From contig CAIIXF020000009.1 in NCBI GenBank assembly GCA_903813345.2, positions 23,277,759 through 23,341,758 on the forward strand: a stretch of 64,000 nt of DNA, in the 5' to 3' direction. Positions 24,801-33,404 of the stretch are shown in pieces. Positions within the stretch are counted from its first letter, which is position 1; every line of letters starts with the position of its first letter. This stretch comes from Owenia fusiformis. Taxonomy: Eukaryota > Annelida > Polychaeta > Sabellida > Oweniidae. A program made the translations under genes and the position numbers. The notes below the pieces were generated by a model. It worked only from the letters and a program-made list of their open reading frames with translations. It did not search any database and had not been told where the DNA came from.

Positions 24801-27800
24801 TGTAATTTTATATATTGGCGTGACACTTAAATAAATAAATACATACATACATAGTATACATATTGCATATAAACATCTGGGCCTCTGCCTAATTTATTAA
24901 TTATTTCATTGTATGTTAAACATTTACCTTCTATTATAAAATCAGACACATAATTAATCCCCCCTCTAATCCATATTTTGTTATAAAGAACTCTTTTTTG
25001 AAAAGTTATGTCCAGATTGTTCCAAATGATGCCACAATCTAAAAGATTTTTATTTTCAGATTTTGTTAACCAAATTTCTAACCCCCTTTTCCAAAAACTA
25101 CTCTTTACTTCATTAATCCCTATAAGATTTTCCATATCTATCTTGCTTTTGAGTACATTTAAATCAACCCCTAACTTGGAAAATTCAGCTTTTGGAATTA
25201 TTTTCCATTTATCCATGCCCTCACCAATCAGTTTTGAAAACCATTTTACCACAAATGAGATTTGAAAGTCTATCATATTTATCATGTTTAGACCACCATT
25301 TTCTTTATCTAAATTTAAAATCTCTCTTTTAATTTTCTCCGGTTGTTTCTTAATTTCACATTCTTTAAAACCACTTTTACTCCAGAAGTACTTGTAAAAC
25401 GGTGTATTCACGGGGTACCATCGAATAATTTTGGCAACGTACCGGAGAACGACATTTTACTAAGAAATGGCAATAATTTAGCACAATATATTTTTTATCT
25501 AGAGTTCTATTTTGATTTTGACAAAAGTAAGTATTCCATGCAATAACTATTTCATTCATGAGTTTGTAGGAATTCTGTTGGAACCCAGTTCTGATCAAGT
25601 ACGAAGTTATTGAAATCGGCGCAGACGGACTTTACTCCGAAAGATGGTTTTTCGATTATAACTTTTCACAACATTTAAGTATAGACTTTTGAAAAAAGTA
25701 CAGAATAGTCCTTATACTTTTGAATAATTCTGTTATTTCTGATTCACACGACTCTGATTTGTTTATTTAAAAAAAAAGTTTTAAAAATATTACTAACCCT
25801 ACTATCACACCAAACTAGTTCTCACTACGTTCTCGAAAACGGGCTTCAACTGTGTACGAACGGACTGGACCTACTAAGAACCGTTTGGGATCTATTTACA
25901 AACTTCATCGAACGTACTCGAACGGGTAGGTCCTCTAGAACTTGACAATGCTCAAAATGTTTTCGTGGTCGTCACGTTCTACAATTAGAACGAGTGACAA
26001 CGTACTAACGACGAGCTGGACGTACTACGATCGGAACCGTCGTACTTCAATCCTACTAGGGACGTTTTAACAACGAGTTGAACTGTCTGAGGACGTGTTG
26101 AAAACGATGTAGAACTAATTGCAAACGGGTTTACACTGATTAAGAACGTATTTGCTGATGAACGAGTTAGCAAAAATATAGCTATCACACCAAACAAGTT
26201 GCCACTGCGTTCTTCAAAACTGGTTTTAAACTGTATGCGAACGGAATGAACGTAGCTGCAACTTTCTAAGGTCTATTTACGAACTTTATGAACGTTCTCA
26301 GACGGGAATGTGATTTTAGAATTTTGAATCGATTCAAAATTCGATGGCGACCATACCGTTCTGTAATCAGGTCATGTTGACCTTCTAGACTAAGGGACGC
26401 GTTCTACTACGTTGCACACCGACGTGGTGCGACCTGAACGAACTGCGAACGAGATGGACGTATTGAAGACTGTTTAAGAACGAAGAAGCTAATTATTTCA
26501 GACATATTTCCCGACCACAGCCAGATTGAGCCCGTTTTACGACGTTTTTGTAGGACTGGCAAGAACGGGTAAGAACTAGTTTGGTGTGATAGGGGGGTTA
26601 GGAACGTAACCGGAGCTGGGAACGTAACCGGAGCAGATCAGTTGAATTATTTAATCAAAAAAATTAAAATATATGATTTAAAGCACATATACTAATTTAA
26701 AAACATACGGGATTGTTCGAATGCGTATCTATTAATATATATGCTTTGAATCATATATTTTATTTTTTTAAATTATATAATTCAACTGATCTGCTCCGGT
26801 TACGTTCCCAGCTCCGGTTACGTTCCTAAGTAATATTTTTAAAACTTTTCTTTAATTAAACAAATCAGAGTCGTGTGAATCAGAAATAACAGAATTATTC
26901 AATAGTATTAGGACTATTCTGTACTTAAAGTCCGACTGCGCCGATTTCAATAACTTCCTACTTGATCAGGACTGGGTTCCAACAGAATTCCTACAAACTC
27001 ATGAATGAAATAGCCATTGCATGGAATACTTACTTTTGTCAAAATCAAAGTAGAACTCTAGTTAAAAAATATATTGTGCTAAATTATTGCCATTTCTTAG
27101 TAAAATGTCGTTCTCCGGTACGTTGCCAAAATTATTCGATGGTACCCCGTGGTATTAAGACGGTTAAGGAAATCTTCCGGTAATATGAACGCCTGTACGC
27201 CTCCCTACATATACTGTTACAACACGGTCCTTTGATTGCTTATTTTTTAAATTCAAAGTACATTAGTTCCAAACATTTAAAATTTTACTGTAATGCTTAG
27301 GTCACATGTGGACCGGGCGCCGGCCGATGAGCAATCATCGGCCGATTTCTAAATCGACCGGGCGCCGCTGACTTTTCCCCGATGTCTTGATTTCGCCGTA
27401 TGGTCACATTAGTACAGGCACCGTACGGCGCCCGCAAACAACTAAATCTATTAAATCTATAGGAAATCGCACGGGTATCGCAAGGCTATCTGCCGATGAC
27501 CGTACGGCACGCGCCAGGACATCGGTCGATCTACAGGACACCAGAGAGCCTTTACAGCTATTCATATATTCATAAAAAAGGTTTCTTTCATTTCAGTTTC
27601 AAAAATCAATCATGATACATTAACCAAAGACATATCTTTGTATGAGCTGTACATACAGGTATACAAATTCTATAACATTATGATATTGAACTTCATATTA
27701 ATTTATTGAAAATAATCATATCATTACCCTTTGCATTCGTTTGACTTCACTTCTTAAAAGAGGGCTTCGTCTTCGTCTGTAGTTTAACTAGACTCTGCAC

Positions 27801-28920
27801 GCAGGGTATCATATCATCCGATTTATTGTATGGAACTCAAATAAAATAAATTGTAGCTAGACTCTCGCAAAGTGTAGCCCTTGAAAAAACTATACCCACA
27901 GAAACATTTTCAAATGATTTTAATGACATATGGATGATTGAATCGAATATACGGATAAAAAGGTTTCATCTTTTTCAACAGGATTAAATGTAAGACTGAC
28001 AATCAGCTAATAAGGACGAAAAGATCCATCCACCCACACAACGACCCAAATATGTTATTGTTTTACGATTATATTTCGTTGTTATTTTATATTGTAGAAA
28101 AAAGTTCTGGGCAATTATATTTCATAACCTTATCATATTTAAAATGTTTATATCATATTAGTAATTATAATTGAGAATTATCGAACAAATCAGTGTGTAA
28201 AGTTAAATAAAATCCCAAGATGACCTCACGATGCCACCGGGAGTCGTAAGATAATCGTGCGATGACCCTACGGGACACGGTCGGGTAGGTACCGATGAGT
28301 TTGGTTGAGAAAAAATCGCCAACACATCGGCAACTTTTATCTCCGCGATAAAACTCTGCCGGCGCCCGGGCGATGTCTAAAAATCGGCCGATGGTGCTCG
28401 ATCATCGCCCGGTGCCCGTACGATGCCCGGGCTCGCCGGCCGATTTTGAACAAAATACTCATAATGCTCTGGTCACATTTGCTCCGATTTTCACTACGGC
28501 GCCCGGCCGATTGAGTATTTTGTTCAAAATTGAATACAATGTACAATATTGAACAAAACACTCAATCGGCCGGGCGCCGGCCGATGGACGGAGCAAATGC
28601 GACCCAGGCATTATAGAAAAATGAATACAGATTCCGTTTGTATTGGAACATCATATAATATATATATAGTCTACGAATCTGAACTTACCCATGCCGGTCA
28701 TTAACATATTGTCGATACATAGCGCCAGAAACACCACAGATACAACTAGGGGTCCGTGTATTTTGTTATCCTGCAATGGGCCTCTATACTTGGTAAATCT
28801 CTGGAGACAGCTCACACCACAACCTGTTTGTTGCTTCGATGCACCATCACCAATACGTGTATGGGGTGTTGGATGACCTTCCTCCCATGCGCTTCTCGAA
28901 TCTGAATCACTATCGGTCAT
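759..28920 (-). CDS. SLC18-family vesicular amine/acetylcholine transporter-like gene (11 exons)
   Basis: Predicted proton-coupled antiporter that loads a cationic transmitter into secretory vesicles. Exons (minus strand, in order): 28920-28689, 22822-22621, 21075-20933, 14879-14787, 9719-9630, 7031-6927, 3382-3287, 2126-1996, 1627-1444, 1058-1025, 876-759. All introns are GT/AG and all phases agree, giving 476 codons against about 515 in vertebrate VMAT2. Family hallmarks seen: TM1 LALCIDNMLMT (Asp70), motif FTNRFGSSFPMF after TM2, RDPYILLAVG before TM7, AAFLP in TM8, and the TM10-11 block DIRHIAMYGTVYALGD (Asp416). Luminal loop 1 has N-glycosylation sequons at Asn103 and Asn108. Relative to VMAT2, the TM2 Lys is Asp128, the TM4 Arg is Lys179, the TM7 Glu is Asp302 and the TM10 Asp is Glu389. 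Membership of SLC18 is firm; the substrate is unknown. The C-terminus is uncertain. Confidence 0.93.
1025..1058 (-). CDS. SLC18-like exon 10: 34-bp micro-exon
   Basis: Encodes GPALCGLIGFQ plus two bases of a Trp codon, matching VMAT GPSAGGAIAKAIGFPW with a shortened loop. Acceptor atcgtttcag, donor gtacgt. Both phases are needed to join exons 9 and 11 in frame. Confidence 0.85.
1444..1627 (-). CDS. SLC18-like exon 9: TM10-TM11
   Basis: Contains GVGMAESCIYTMLAQLADIR and HIAMYGTVYALGDIAMCLAY, the most conserved SLC18 block. Glu389 replaces the TM10 Asp of VMAT; Asp416 of TM11 is kept. Acceptor cccttccag, donor gtatga, phase 0 in and phase 1 out. Confidence 0.92.
1996..2126 (-). CDS. SLC18-like exon 8: TM8-TM9
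   Basis: Reads GAAFLPNCIVYLVSSALFGA and then the basic turn HLVARWRCVLMG, matching VMAT GVAFLPASISYLIGTNIFG and AHKMGRWLCALLG. Acceptor ccatttaag is weak, but the frame and homology fit. Donor gtatga, phase 0 out. Confidence 0.88.
2269..3199. repeat. Minisatellite made of copies of the exon 7 donor region
   Basis: Fifteen tandem copies of a 59-64-bp unit with the core cttgttgccacaaaggcat. The core matches the exon 7 end (cttgttgccaaatagg on the plus strand), so each unit carries the last exon bases and a donor-like GT on the minus strand. Length variants differ by an agagag insertion. Confidence 0.92.
3287..3382 (-). CDS. SLC18-like exon 7: TM7
   Basis: Reads GVIFMLNIGIAGLDGGLPLF, matching VMAT SICFANMGIAMLEPALPIW. 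The TM7 Glu of VMAT2 is Asp302. The luminal Cys of the following VMAT loop is absent. The donor AAG/gtaaga at the low-coordinate end is the seed of the minisatellite at 2269-3199. Confidence 0.9.
3985..5585. mobile_element. Foldback element with a second palindrome inside
   Basis: Arms near 3985-4062 and 5495-5585 are inverted copies sharing ttgaatttttgacctacc; inner arms cgtagcacactatagcgcag (about 4351) and its complement (about 5432) continue the pairing. The left arm is interrupted at 4063-4311 by a second palindrome with ends cgagtctc and centre ccccagctgttag. Lies in transporter intron 6. Confidence 0.7.
5738..6768. mobile_element. Inverted-repeat element, ends AGTGAACACCATC
   Basis: Terminal inverted repeats of about 23 bp (agtgaacaccatccattgat at the left, complement at the right) bound 1.03 kb with no intact frame. 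The open frames inside overlap on both strands and look incidental. No clear target duplication seen. Lies in transporter intron 6. Confidence 0.65.
6927..7031 (-). CDS. SLC18-like exon 6: central cytosolic loop
   Basis: The acceptor is ggctttcag; a closer downstream AG would put the reading out of frame. Reads VLQILVYTP, then the polar loop NEYDNQDTTNAG, then LTKLVRDPYILLAVG, the conserved segment leading into TM7. Donor gtaagt. Confidence 0.88.
7283..8452. mobile_element. CAC-ended inverted-repeat element (1.17 kb)
   Basis: Left end CACAGTGTTATAGCATGACG, right end complement beginning CACGGTGTTATAGCATGACG. Flanks atgtat and atgtat form a 6-bp direct repeat. A partial related copy with left end CACCCTGTTATAGC lies at 29117-29370. 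No coding frame recognised. Lies in transporter intron 5. Confidence 0.75.
9630..9719 (-). CDS. SLC18-like exon 5: TM5-TM6
   Basis: Reads LGPVLSGVSFQFLGRESFFL, equivalent to VMAT GPPFGSVLYEFVGKTAPFL, then a hydrophobic TM6. Acceptor gtgtttgcag, donor gtaagt, phase 1 at both borders. Confidence 0.9.
10942..11026. mobile_element. 85-bp MITE, copy 1
   Basis: Ends TACCCT and AGGGTA, flanked by the exact 9-bp duplication gctagaact. Body gcagagtctagtta then acgaagctct. Inserted within the 9977-13941 element. Confidence 0.8.
11455..11655. repeat. AGGAT-type pentanucleotide array
   Basis: Imperfect tandem aggat / agaat / aggaagg units over about 200 bp. It is preceded at about 11400-11455 by three copies of a 20-bp unit (agccgagtcatccagaata). 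The minus-strand frame of Ser/Tyr/Pro repeats across it is an artefact. Confidence 0.9.
11722..12480. repeat. Three copies of a 130-150-bp repeat
   Basis: Copies near 11722-11870, 11871-12000 and 12338-12480 share cttccgaaccggaagtcgga and gcagattcggattcctgaca, followed by a ttttgacctactttt segment. They are direct and diverged. No coding evidence. Confidence 0.75.
13973..14678. mobile_element. Foldback element, ends TCCGCTGTGACGGAGCATG
   Basis: The two 300-bp arms are inverted copies along their whole length and meet near 14270. Internal repeats of tgtgacggagca flank the centre. The left-arm frame at 13895-14218 is incidental. Sits between relics of exon 4 in transporter intron 4. Confidence 0.8.
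14705..14760 (-). pseudogene. Degraded copy of exon 4 3' end and donor
   Basis: On the minus strand agtgacattacattcgatct and onward parallels the exon 4 end agtggcattgcagtcggtct, including the donor area and the following gtcataatata. The copy is tandem and adjacent to exon 4. The donor GT is mutated, so it is unlikely to be used. Confidence 0.55.
14787..14879 (-). CDS. SLC18-like exon 4: TM4-TM5 region
   Basis: Reads ATAKIAHTYSEDGARGTAIG and then the small-residue helix STSGIAVGLL, matching VMAT SVYTDDEERGNVMG followed by ALGGLAMGVL. Acceptor ctctttcag, donor gtaagt. Degraded copies of its 3' end plus donor lie further into the same intron (see 14705-14760 and around the element ends at 9977 and 13941). 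Confidence 0.9.
15241..15977. repeat. Pair of 180-bp direct repeats
   Basis: 15241-15422 and 15797-15977 are diverged direct copies sharing cgcattgccaa and catggtgaaaatt, then aagatggcc. The 375-bp spacer shows no coding sequence. They could be solo ends of an old element or a simple duplication. Confidence 0.7.
16070..16921. mobile_element. Foldback element family 1, copy A (CACCCTATG ends)
   Basis: A palindrome of about 852 bp with arms of about 425 bp. It begins CACCCTATGCAGACAGAGCC and ends with the complement, flanked by the exact 5-bp duplication tgtat. Mirror-image 63-codon frames in the two arms are the same sequence read twice. Copy B is at 43885-44734. Lies in transporter intron 3. 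Confidence 0.9.
16922..18169. other. Intron sequence without recognised features
   Basis: Part of transporter intron 3. A poly-G run sits near 17904-17916. No coding similarity or clear repeat was seen on either strand. Confidence 0.5.
18170..20235 (+). pseudogene. Dead non-LTR retrotransposon (reverse transcriptase)
   Basis: Reverse transcriptase motifs appear in order but in shifting frames: SLDTSKACGPDMI (about 18733-18771), FKKGDKSDINNYRPI (about 18897), HQTGF (about 19030), GIFLDIASAFDKVP (about 19100), GVPQGSILGPL (about 19256) and the catalytic YADD (19344-19355). The C-terminal part includes SYIREKKTLFRLSKNIKN and LTRKQEIIINRLRADLL. Frameshifts and stops make it inactive. It resembles CR1/Jockey-type elements and lies antisense in transporter intron 3. 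The 5' part is missing. Confidence 0.85.
20933..21075 (-). CDS. SLC18-like exon 3: TM3 and start of TM4
   Basis: Translation continues RFGSSFPMFIGCLFTLVA and ends LALTTVS, aligning with VMAT through the TM4 segment ARSLQGIGSS, here SKVIHGFGLA, so the TM4 Arg is Lys179. Acceptor tattttccag, donor gtaaat, phase 2 in and phase 1 out. Confidence 0.9.
21076..22620. other. Transporter intron 2
   Basis: AT-rich intron sequence. A short g-run lies near 21271-21280 and small gaatgaat repeats near 21422-21437. No mobile element border or coding region was recognised. Confidence 0.5.
22621..22822 (-). CDS. SLC18-like exon 2: luminal loop 1 and TM2
   Basis: The acceptor is ctctatttcag and the frame continues VPITPTLLLDF as in VMAT TM1. 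The luminal loop has Cys98, Cys106 and two N-glycosylation sequons. TM2 (about 119-141) has Asp128 where VMAT and VAChT have Lys. The exon ends FTNR, with Arg145 split by the intron. The acceptor region is the unit of a minisatellite immediately upstream in the gene. Confidence 0.92.
22815..23300. repeat. Minisatellite made of copies of the exon 2 splice acceptor
   Basis: About ten imperfect copies of a unit containing gcactgaaatagagagaat, with spacing of roughly 35-75 bp. The first copy is the true exon 2 border, where the same bases read (minus strand) as pyrimidine tract, CAG and the first exon bases. Most copies keep the tatttcag acceptor. Confidence 0.9.
24400..24856 (+). pseudogene. Second 5'-truncated LINE nested in the first
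   Basis: Flanked by the 11-bp duplication tacatattgca at 24389-24399 and 24857-24867. The plus-strand frame encodes a C-terminal zinc-knuckle tail (LEERLCHCGNAVETELHFL, then IECPLYQLERS) and stops at 24699. The 3' end carries the tgacacttaaataaataaat repeat tail. Confidence 0.88.
25793..26601. mobile_element. Inner element with ends CTATCACACCAAACTAGTTCT-like
   Basis: Inverted ends ctaaccc and ctatcacaccaaactagtt; an inner near-copy of the end lies at about 26183. The interior is unusually rich in short aacg and cgtt words on both strands, unlike its AT-rich surroundings. No reading frame makes sense as protein. Confidence 0.65.
26601..26826. mobile_element. 226-bp foldback element
   Basis: Each arm has two direct copies of ggaacgtaaccggagc, then agatcagttgaatta; the other arm is the complement. 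The AT-rich centre holds imperfect pairing. Directly abuts the preceding element. Confidence 0.75.
27292..28614. mobile_element. GC-rich element with CGGCCGAT / CGGGCGCC sub-terminal repeats
   Basis: Ends taatgcttaggtcacat (27292) and the near-complement atgcgacccaggcatta (28613) point to TA-flanked termini. Sub-terminal blocks at 27320-27375 and 28360-28610 repeat cggccgat and gggcgcc. A 150-bp inner palindrome (28459-28614) has the same ends (ggtcacatttgctccg). It contains the inverted MITE at 27725-27808. No transposase seen. Confidence 0.65.
27725..27808. mobile_element. 85-bp MITE, copy 2 (inverted)
   Basis: Ends taccct and agggta, flanked by the exact 9-bp duplication tcatatcat. The body is the reverse complement of the copy at 10942-11026. 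Confidence 0.8.
28689..28920 (-). CDS. SLC18-like exon 1: cytosolic N-tail and TM1
   Basis: The start is fixed by an in-frame TAG four codons upstream (28930-28932). Residues 1-54 are a polar, Ser/Asp-rich cytosolic tail and about 57-77 form TM1 with Asp70, the position of the essential TM1 Asp of VMAT. The donor gtaagt follows 28689, leaving phase 1. Confidence 0.92.
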
Positions 28921-29116
28921 AACTTCATCCTAGCTCAATTCTGATCAAAGTTATGGACCTCCATTCATGTCCATTCAACGCAAACATTGTATTCAGTACA
29001 ATCTATTCAAAGAAGTTTATGTGCTTCTAAAACACAAGTCATAAAGTATACATACACCGGTATTCATTTATAAAGTTGTACATAAATGTGTGTATCCCAC
29101 TGTCATTCATAATAGT

Positions 29117-29370
29117 CACCCTGTTATAGCACGACGGTTACGCCACCTCTGAAAACGAGGTTTGACGGATACGTTCACTGATTTATCCAATAAAATGGCC
29201 GCGATGGAACAGAAAACTAAGGTTGGTGCATTATTTTCTACAACTATGTATCAATGAAAGGATGAACGATTCATGTAAGCGTCGCATTCGGTGATGCATT
29301 CAGTAAGGTATATTTTGAACATAGTCTTTGTAAATTGATGCCCGGGGATAACATGAAATAAGTTTTTTTA
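29117..29370. mobile_element. Partial copy of the 7283-8452 element
   Basis: Begins CACCCTGTTATAGCACGACG and runs as the inverted counterpart of about 8300-8452 (shared gataaatcagtgaacg and cgcggccattttattgg). Its other end is not found. Confidence 0.7.
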
Positions 29371-29762
29371 TCACAATACTTTAATGACATTGCTCACTTT
29401 TTAAAGTTAGTTTCCATGCGTTATACAAAAAATAGTCGAAATAAATTAATATTGGATGGAGGGGGGGGGATATGATGGAGGGAGGGGATTTATATGTCTT
29501 TGCGATGGAACAAATTCACAAGAACTCGTGTAACTCAGTACTCCAGCAAGAAACTGGATATTATATCTCTGCAGTATGAAAAATGGGGAAATTTGGAGTC
29601 ATAAGAATAAATTCAAGTAGCATGGGTCTTATCATGTCTCATATACACGTTATCCCCTTCCATCTTGTCCCCCCTCCATCCAATATTAATTTATTTCGAT
29701 TATTTTTTGTATAACACATGGAAACTAACTTTAAAAAGTGAGCAATGTCATTAGTATTGTGA
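29371..29762. mobile_element. Palindromic element around a G-rich core
   Basis: Arms tcacaatactttaatgacat (left) and complement ending about 29762, continuing through aaagttagtttccatg and attaatattggatggag. The centre includes a run of nine G at about 29461-29469. Confidence 0.7.
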
Positions 29763-29782
29763 TAATAATGTCCCTCCTTATA

Positions 29783-30449
29783 CACCCTTGATATACGCAG
29801 CTAACGAAAATGACCGGTACGGGTCAAAAGCTGGACCGGTACGGGTTAACGGTTTTATTTGAATTTAAAACAGCCATAACTTGCTCAATATTGACTTCCT
29901 CGTGTCTAATTTGAAATATATGATGCCTCCCGATGCTTTTAAGTACCCCAATTTTTTAAAGATTTTTAAACGGACCAAAACTCTCTAAATGCGCATTTAT
30001 GCTCTTTTCTCTCGGTTCTATTGCCCCGAACCGGTCCGTCTTCTCGCTGCAAGCAGGAGGAAATTCTTTGTCACAAAGTTTGGCATTTTTTATAAAATCA
30101 AACGCGCGTCATTGAAACTCACAAGATGTAAATAGCATTTCATTTACATCATACCTTGATGGGGAAAAATAGATCTTATATGTTAGAAGTACTAAATAAA
30201 AGTTATCGTGAAAATGAGAGAGAAAAGAGCATAAATGCGCATTTAGAGAGTTTTGGTCCGTTTAAAAATCTGTAAAAAATTGGGGTACTTAAAATCATCG
30301 GGAGGCATCATATATTTCAAATTAGACACGAGGAAGTCAATATTGAGCAAGTTATGGCTGTTTTAAATTCAAATAAAACCGTTAACCCGTACCGGTCCAG
30401 CTTTTGACCCGTACCGGTCAATTTTCGTTAGCTGCGTATACCAAGGGTG
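29783..30449. mobile_element. Foldback element, CACCCTTGATATACGC ends
   Basis: The 667-bp palindrome begins CACCCTTGATATACGCAGCT and ends with its complement, flanked by the exact 5-bp duplication ttata. The arms repeat accggtacgggt twice near each end. Confidence 0.88.
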
Positions 30450-31044
30450 TTATACCTATTTATTACAGGTCGTGTAGACCATTGTTGCCAGATTTATAGC
30501 AAAAGCATTGACTCAAGCACGTTGGTGATCACTGGATGATGGGCCTTTTTTAATAGCTCATATCTTAGAAGTGTATCAGTTCAAAAAAACTAGATGGCCA
30601 AACATAATTTCCCATGCACTGCGTCTATTCGTTTGGCAATTCAGTTGTGAATTTTCTCTTGAAAAAATAAATCTTCCAAATTTTTGGAGTTTCCTTGCAG
30701 AAATCGCCTAATCTCCCCTCCATCCATTTTGTACGATCACCGGGCGTGGTAAATAAATTATATAAACAATGAAGTAATGAATGAACTTTGTGCAATGTCT
30801 CAGCAAGCAGATATTTGAATTGAAAATAAGACGACTTGCTCAAGCGTTAAAATAATTCAGCATTCAGTTGAGTTTGTACGTTTGTTTACTTTAAGTATAA
30901 CTCTCCGTAATAATCTGAGCAAGCTAATGTATCGCCAATCTAGATGCCAGCAGGTCTCACAACGACAAGGCTGATTCGCGTCATCTATACCATCCAATGA
31001 CAGAATCAGATATTTCCAAAACTTGAAAGCACAGTCTAGTACTT

Positions 31045-31803
31045 AGGTCTCATGGAAGTTAACAGGAAATGACAAAACAAAAAATGACAAAGCCATGCTG
31101 GATTTTGAAAATTTTTTGAACCAAGATAACAGAGTTCTGTTTGGACCTCCAGTCAGTTTAACTAGTTCCAAATATCATTTACATGACCAGGAACACAATT
31201 GAAATGGTCAGAATGACCATAAACATGATAAAATAACCTTTTTAGCCCTCTGAAAATGTGACTGAAAAATAGCTAAAAGTAGGTGCTCAGGAAAGGTCAA
31301 TGAACAGAATCTTTTGATTTTTTCAGAATATGTGTCCAATATATTGCTCTAAATGACACAATCTTTGAAATTTTAAAAAATCGTCTGAAACAACAATGGC
31401 TGTAGTAAAAAGGAAAATAGATCGATTTTCAATTCAGTTTTTTTCAATTTTTTCTTTTTCTAAGAATGATATCAAATTTTTTTGAATTGTATCATTTAGA
31501 GCAATATATTAGGCACATTTTCTGAAAAAGTCAAAATATTCTGTTCAGTAACCTTTCCTGAGCACCTACTCTTAGCTATTTTTTAGTCACATTTCCAGAG
31601 GGCTGAAAAGGTTATTCTATCATGTTTATGGTCATTCTGACCATTTCAACTGTGTTCCTGGTCATGTAAATGATATGGGGAACTAGTTAAACTGACTGGA
31701 GGTCCAAACAGAACTCTGTTATCTTGGTTCAAAAAATTTTCAAAATCCAGCATGGCTTTGTCATTTTTTGTTTTGTCACTTCCTGTTAACTTCCATGAGA
31801 CCT
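31045..31803. mobile_element. Foldback element, AGGTCTCATGGAAGTTAAC ends
   Basis: Near-complete palindrome of 760 bp with long arms, for example ggacctccagtcagtttaac and its complement. The centre is near 31420. A clean target duplication was not found. Confidence 0.8.
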
Positions 31804-33404
31804 TAAAGCCAATTCACCAGAGTGTGACATTGTAAACACAACTTGGCACACATGGAGATGGGAGGAGACTTATCAATCATAAACCACAAATTGAGTCACA
31901 GACTGTGCACACTATCAGCTTCACTGAACAAAATACTATTCTATTTATACATTTATATGTGTATTCAAAACTTGAAATCACACTTGTGTATACATTTCAA
32001 GATTATGTTCATATACAGTATGCAGTATATCGGTCTCTAGCATGAGGATTTTTTTTGATACTTATCCTACACCAGTAACATTTAACAAATCAGATGTAGA
32101 GAACTGTAAACATTACATTTTATATTTTGCCAATTATCTTGTTAATTTAGTAAAAAGAAAAACTAAATTATATTATCTTATGTTAGCACAGTTTCTGACA
32201 TTAAACTGCCTAATAAGTTGTTTAACACAGTGAGAAAACCTTGCTGATGTGAGACTTAACTGTCATTGTTTATAATCCATCTTATTCTTCTATTTACTAG
32301 ATATTTGATTTATTTAATAGTAGTAGTTGCAAAATGGTAATTTTAAGCCACCTGTAAAACCTTTTCAGCTTTCAACATTTCAATTTCTAACTCAAAAAAA
32401 CAAACAGTTACAATATTGAATGCAAAGCAAAAGAAATCCTTAACAATTAAGGTTAAAGGAAAAGGGTTTGCCTTAACACAAAAGATAATAATCTCAAATT
32501 ATTCACTTAGTCCATTGTCACATTTTCGATTTCTTGAAGATGAACAAATGCCTTCTATCATATGATGTTTTCTCTTTATTAACTGGATTTGTGCTCTTGG
32601 ATATTTGCTTTTCTTTGGAAGTGTCAAGTGGAAGTGGAAGTGTTGTTTCAAGTCTTTAAAATATACTCCTAATTCCATTGATTATGGTTCAATATAATAT
32701 GATTTTTCTATCCATGGTTCTGCCAATCATTCCATTTGACATTGTCTGGTATTCAACTCTGTATACTGCTTTGGTCTTCGATTTTATTTGTATCTCCAAC
32801 TTGTGCCACTACTGGAATTATAAATGTTCAAGAGAATATCATTCCTAAAGGAAATAACTAAAGATGTAACAAGGCATGGGATGATTGAGACCACAGCACT
32901 ATATAATTAGGCACTAAATATGAGGTGATGATAATTAAATATCAAAAATGCTTAATCAGAATCTTATATTCAATTTAGATAGTGATAAATAGATTTTCAT
33001 TTACACTTTATGAGTTTGAAAATTATCAATTTAAAGTATGTTCAGTTGAACTTTCTGTTGGTACAAGAAAATATTTTCACGATTCTATTTTACTCTATGG
33101 GGAATTTACCCGACCAATCACATTTTCAAAGAAAATTAAAATTTCATTATTGATAAAAAACACGTTTCTATTTCTTTCTAGATATTATTTTGTATGTACA
33201 AATCAACTATGATATCATTACCATGATAGCCTAATTGGTAATAAAGATAGATATAATTCTCGTGTTTTTATGTAAAGATGTCAGCACCATTCAAGCTTAA
33301 ACTATCGAATGGAAACCGAGTCATCATTATCGACTAACACATTATATCCAATAGAATCTAACCACATTAATGTGGTGATGTAAATTCTACTGTGGTGGAA
33401 CTCT

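Larger units (their letters stand above)
25409..27151. mobile_element. CAC-ended TIR element with two inner insertions
   Basis: Terminal inverted repeats of more than 320 bp begin CACGGGGTACCATCGAATAA and are flanked by the 5-bp duplication gtatt (25404-25408, 27152-27156). The arms contain mirror copies of one frame (MIRTGFQQNSYKLMNEI and onward), not recognised as a protein. The centre holds two more palindromic elements at 25793-26601 and 26601-26826. Confidence 0.87.
23683..27206 (-). pseudogene. 5'-truncated LINE carrying three further insertions
   Basis: Bounded by the 12-bp target duplication acatatactgtt at 23671-23682 and 27207-27218. Minus-strand segments in order: a start near 27200 reading AFILPEDFLNRL, then 25411-24860 (FYKYFWSKSGFKECEIKK and onward), then 24400-23849 ending in the zinc-binding tail CKVCKN...HLFLEC. 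The 3' end has an A-rich (aaat) tail. This is the C-terminal half of an L1/Tx1-like reverse transcriptase protein. It is interrupted by a TIR element (25409-27151) and a second LINE (24400-24856). Confidence 0.85.
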
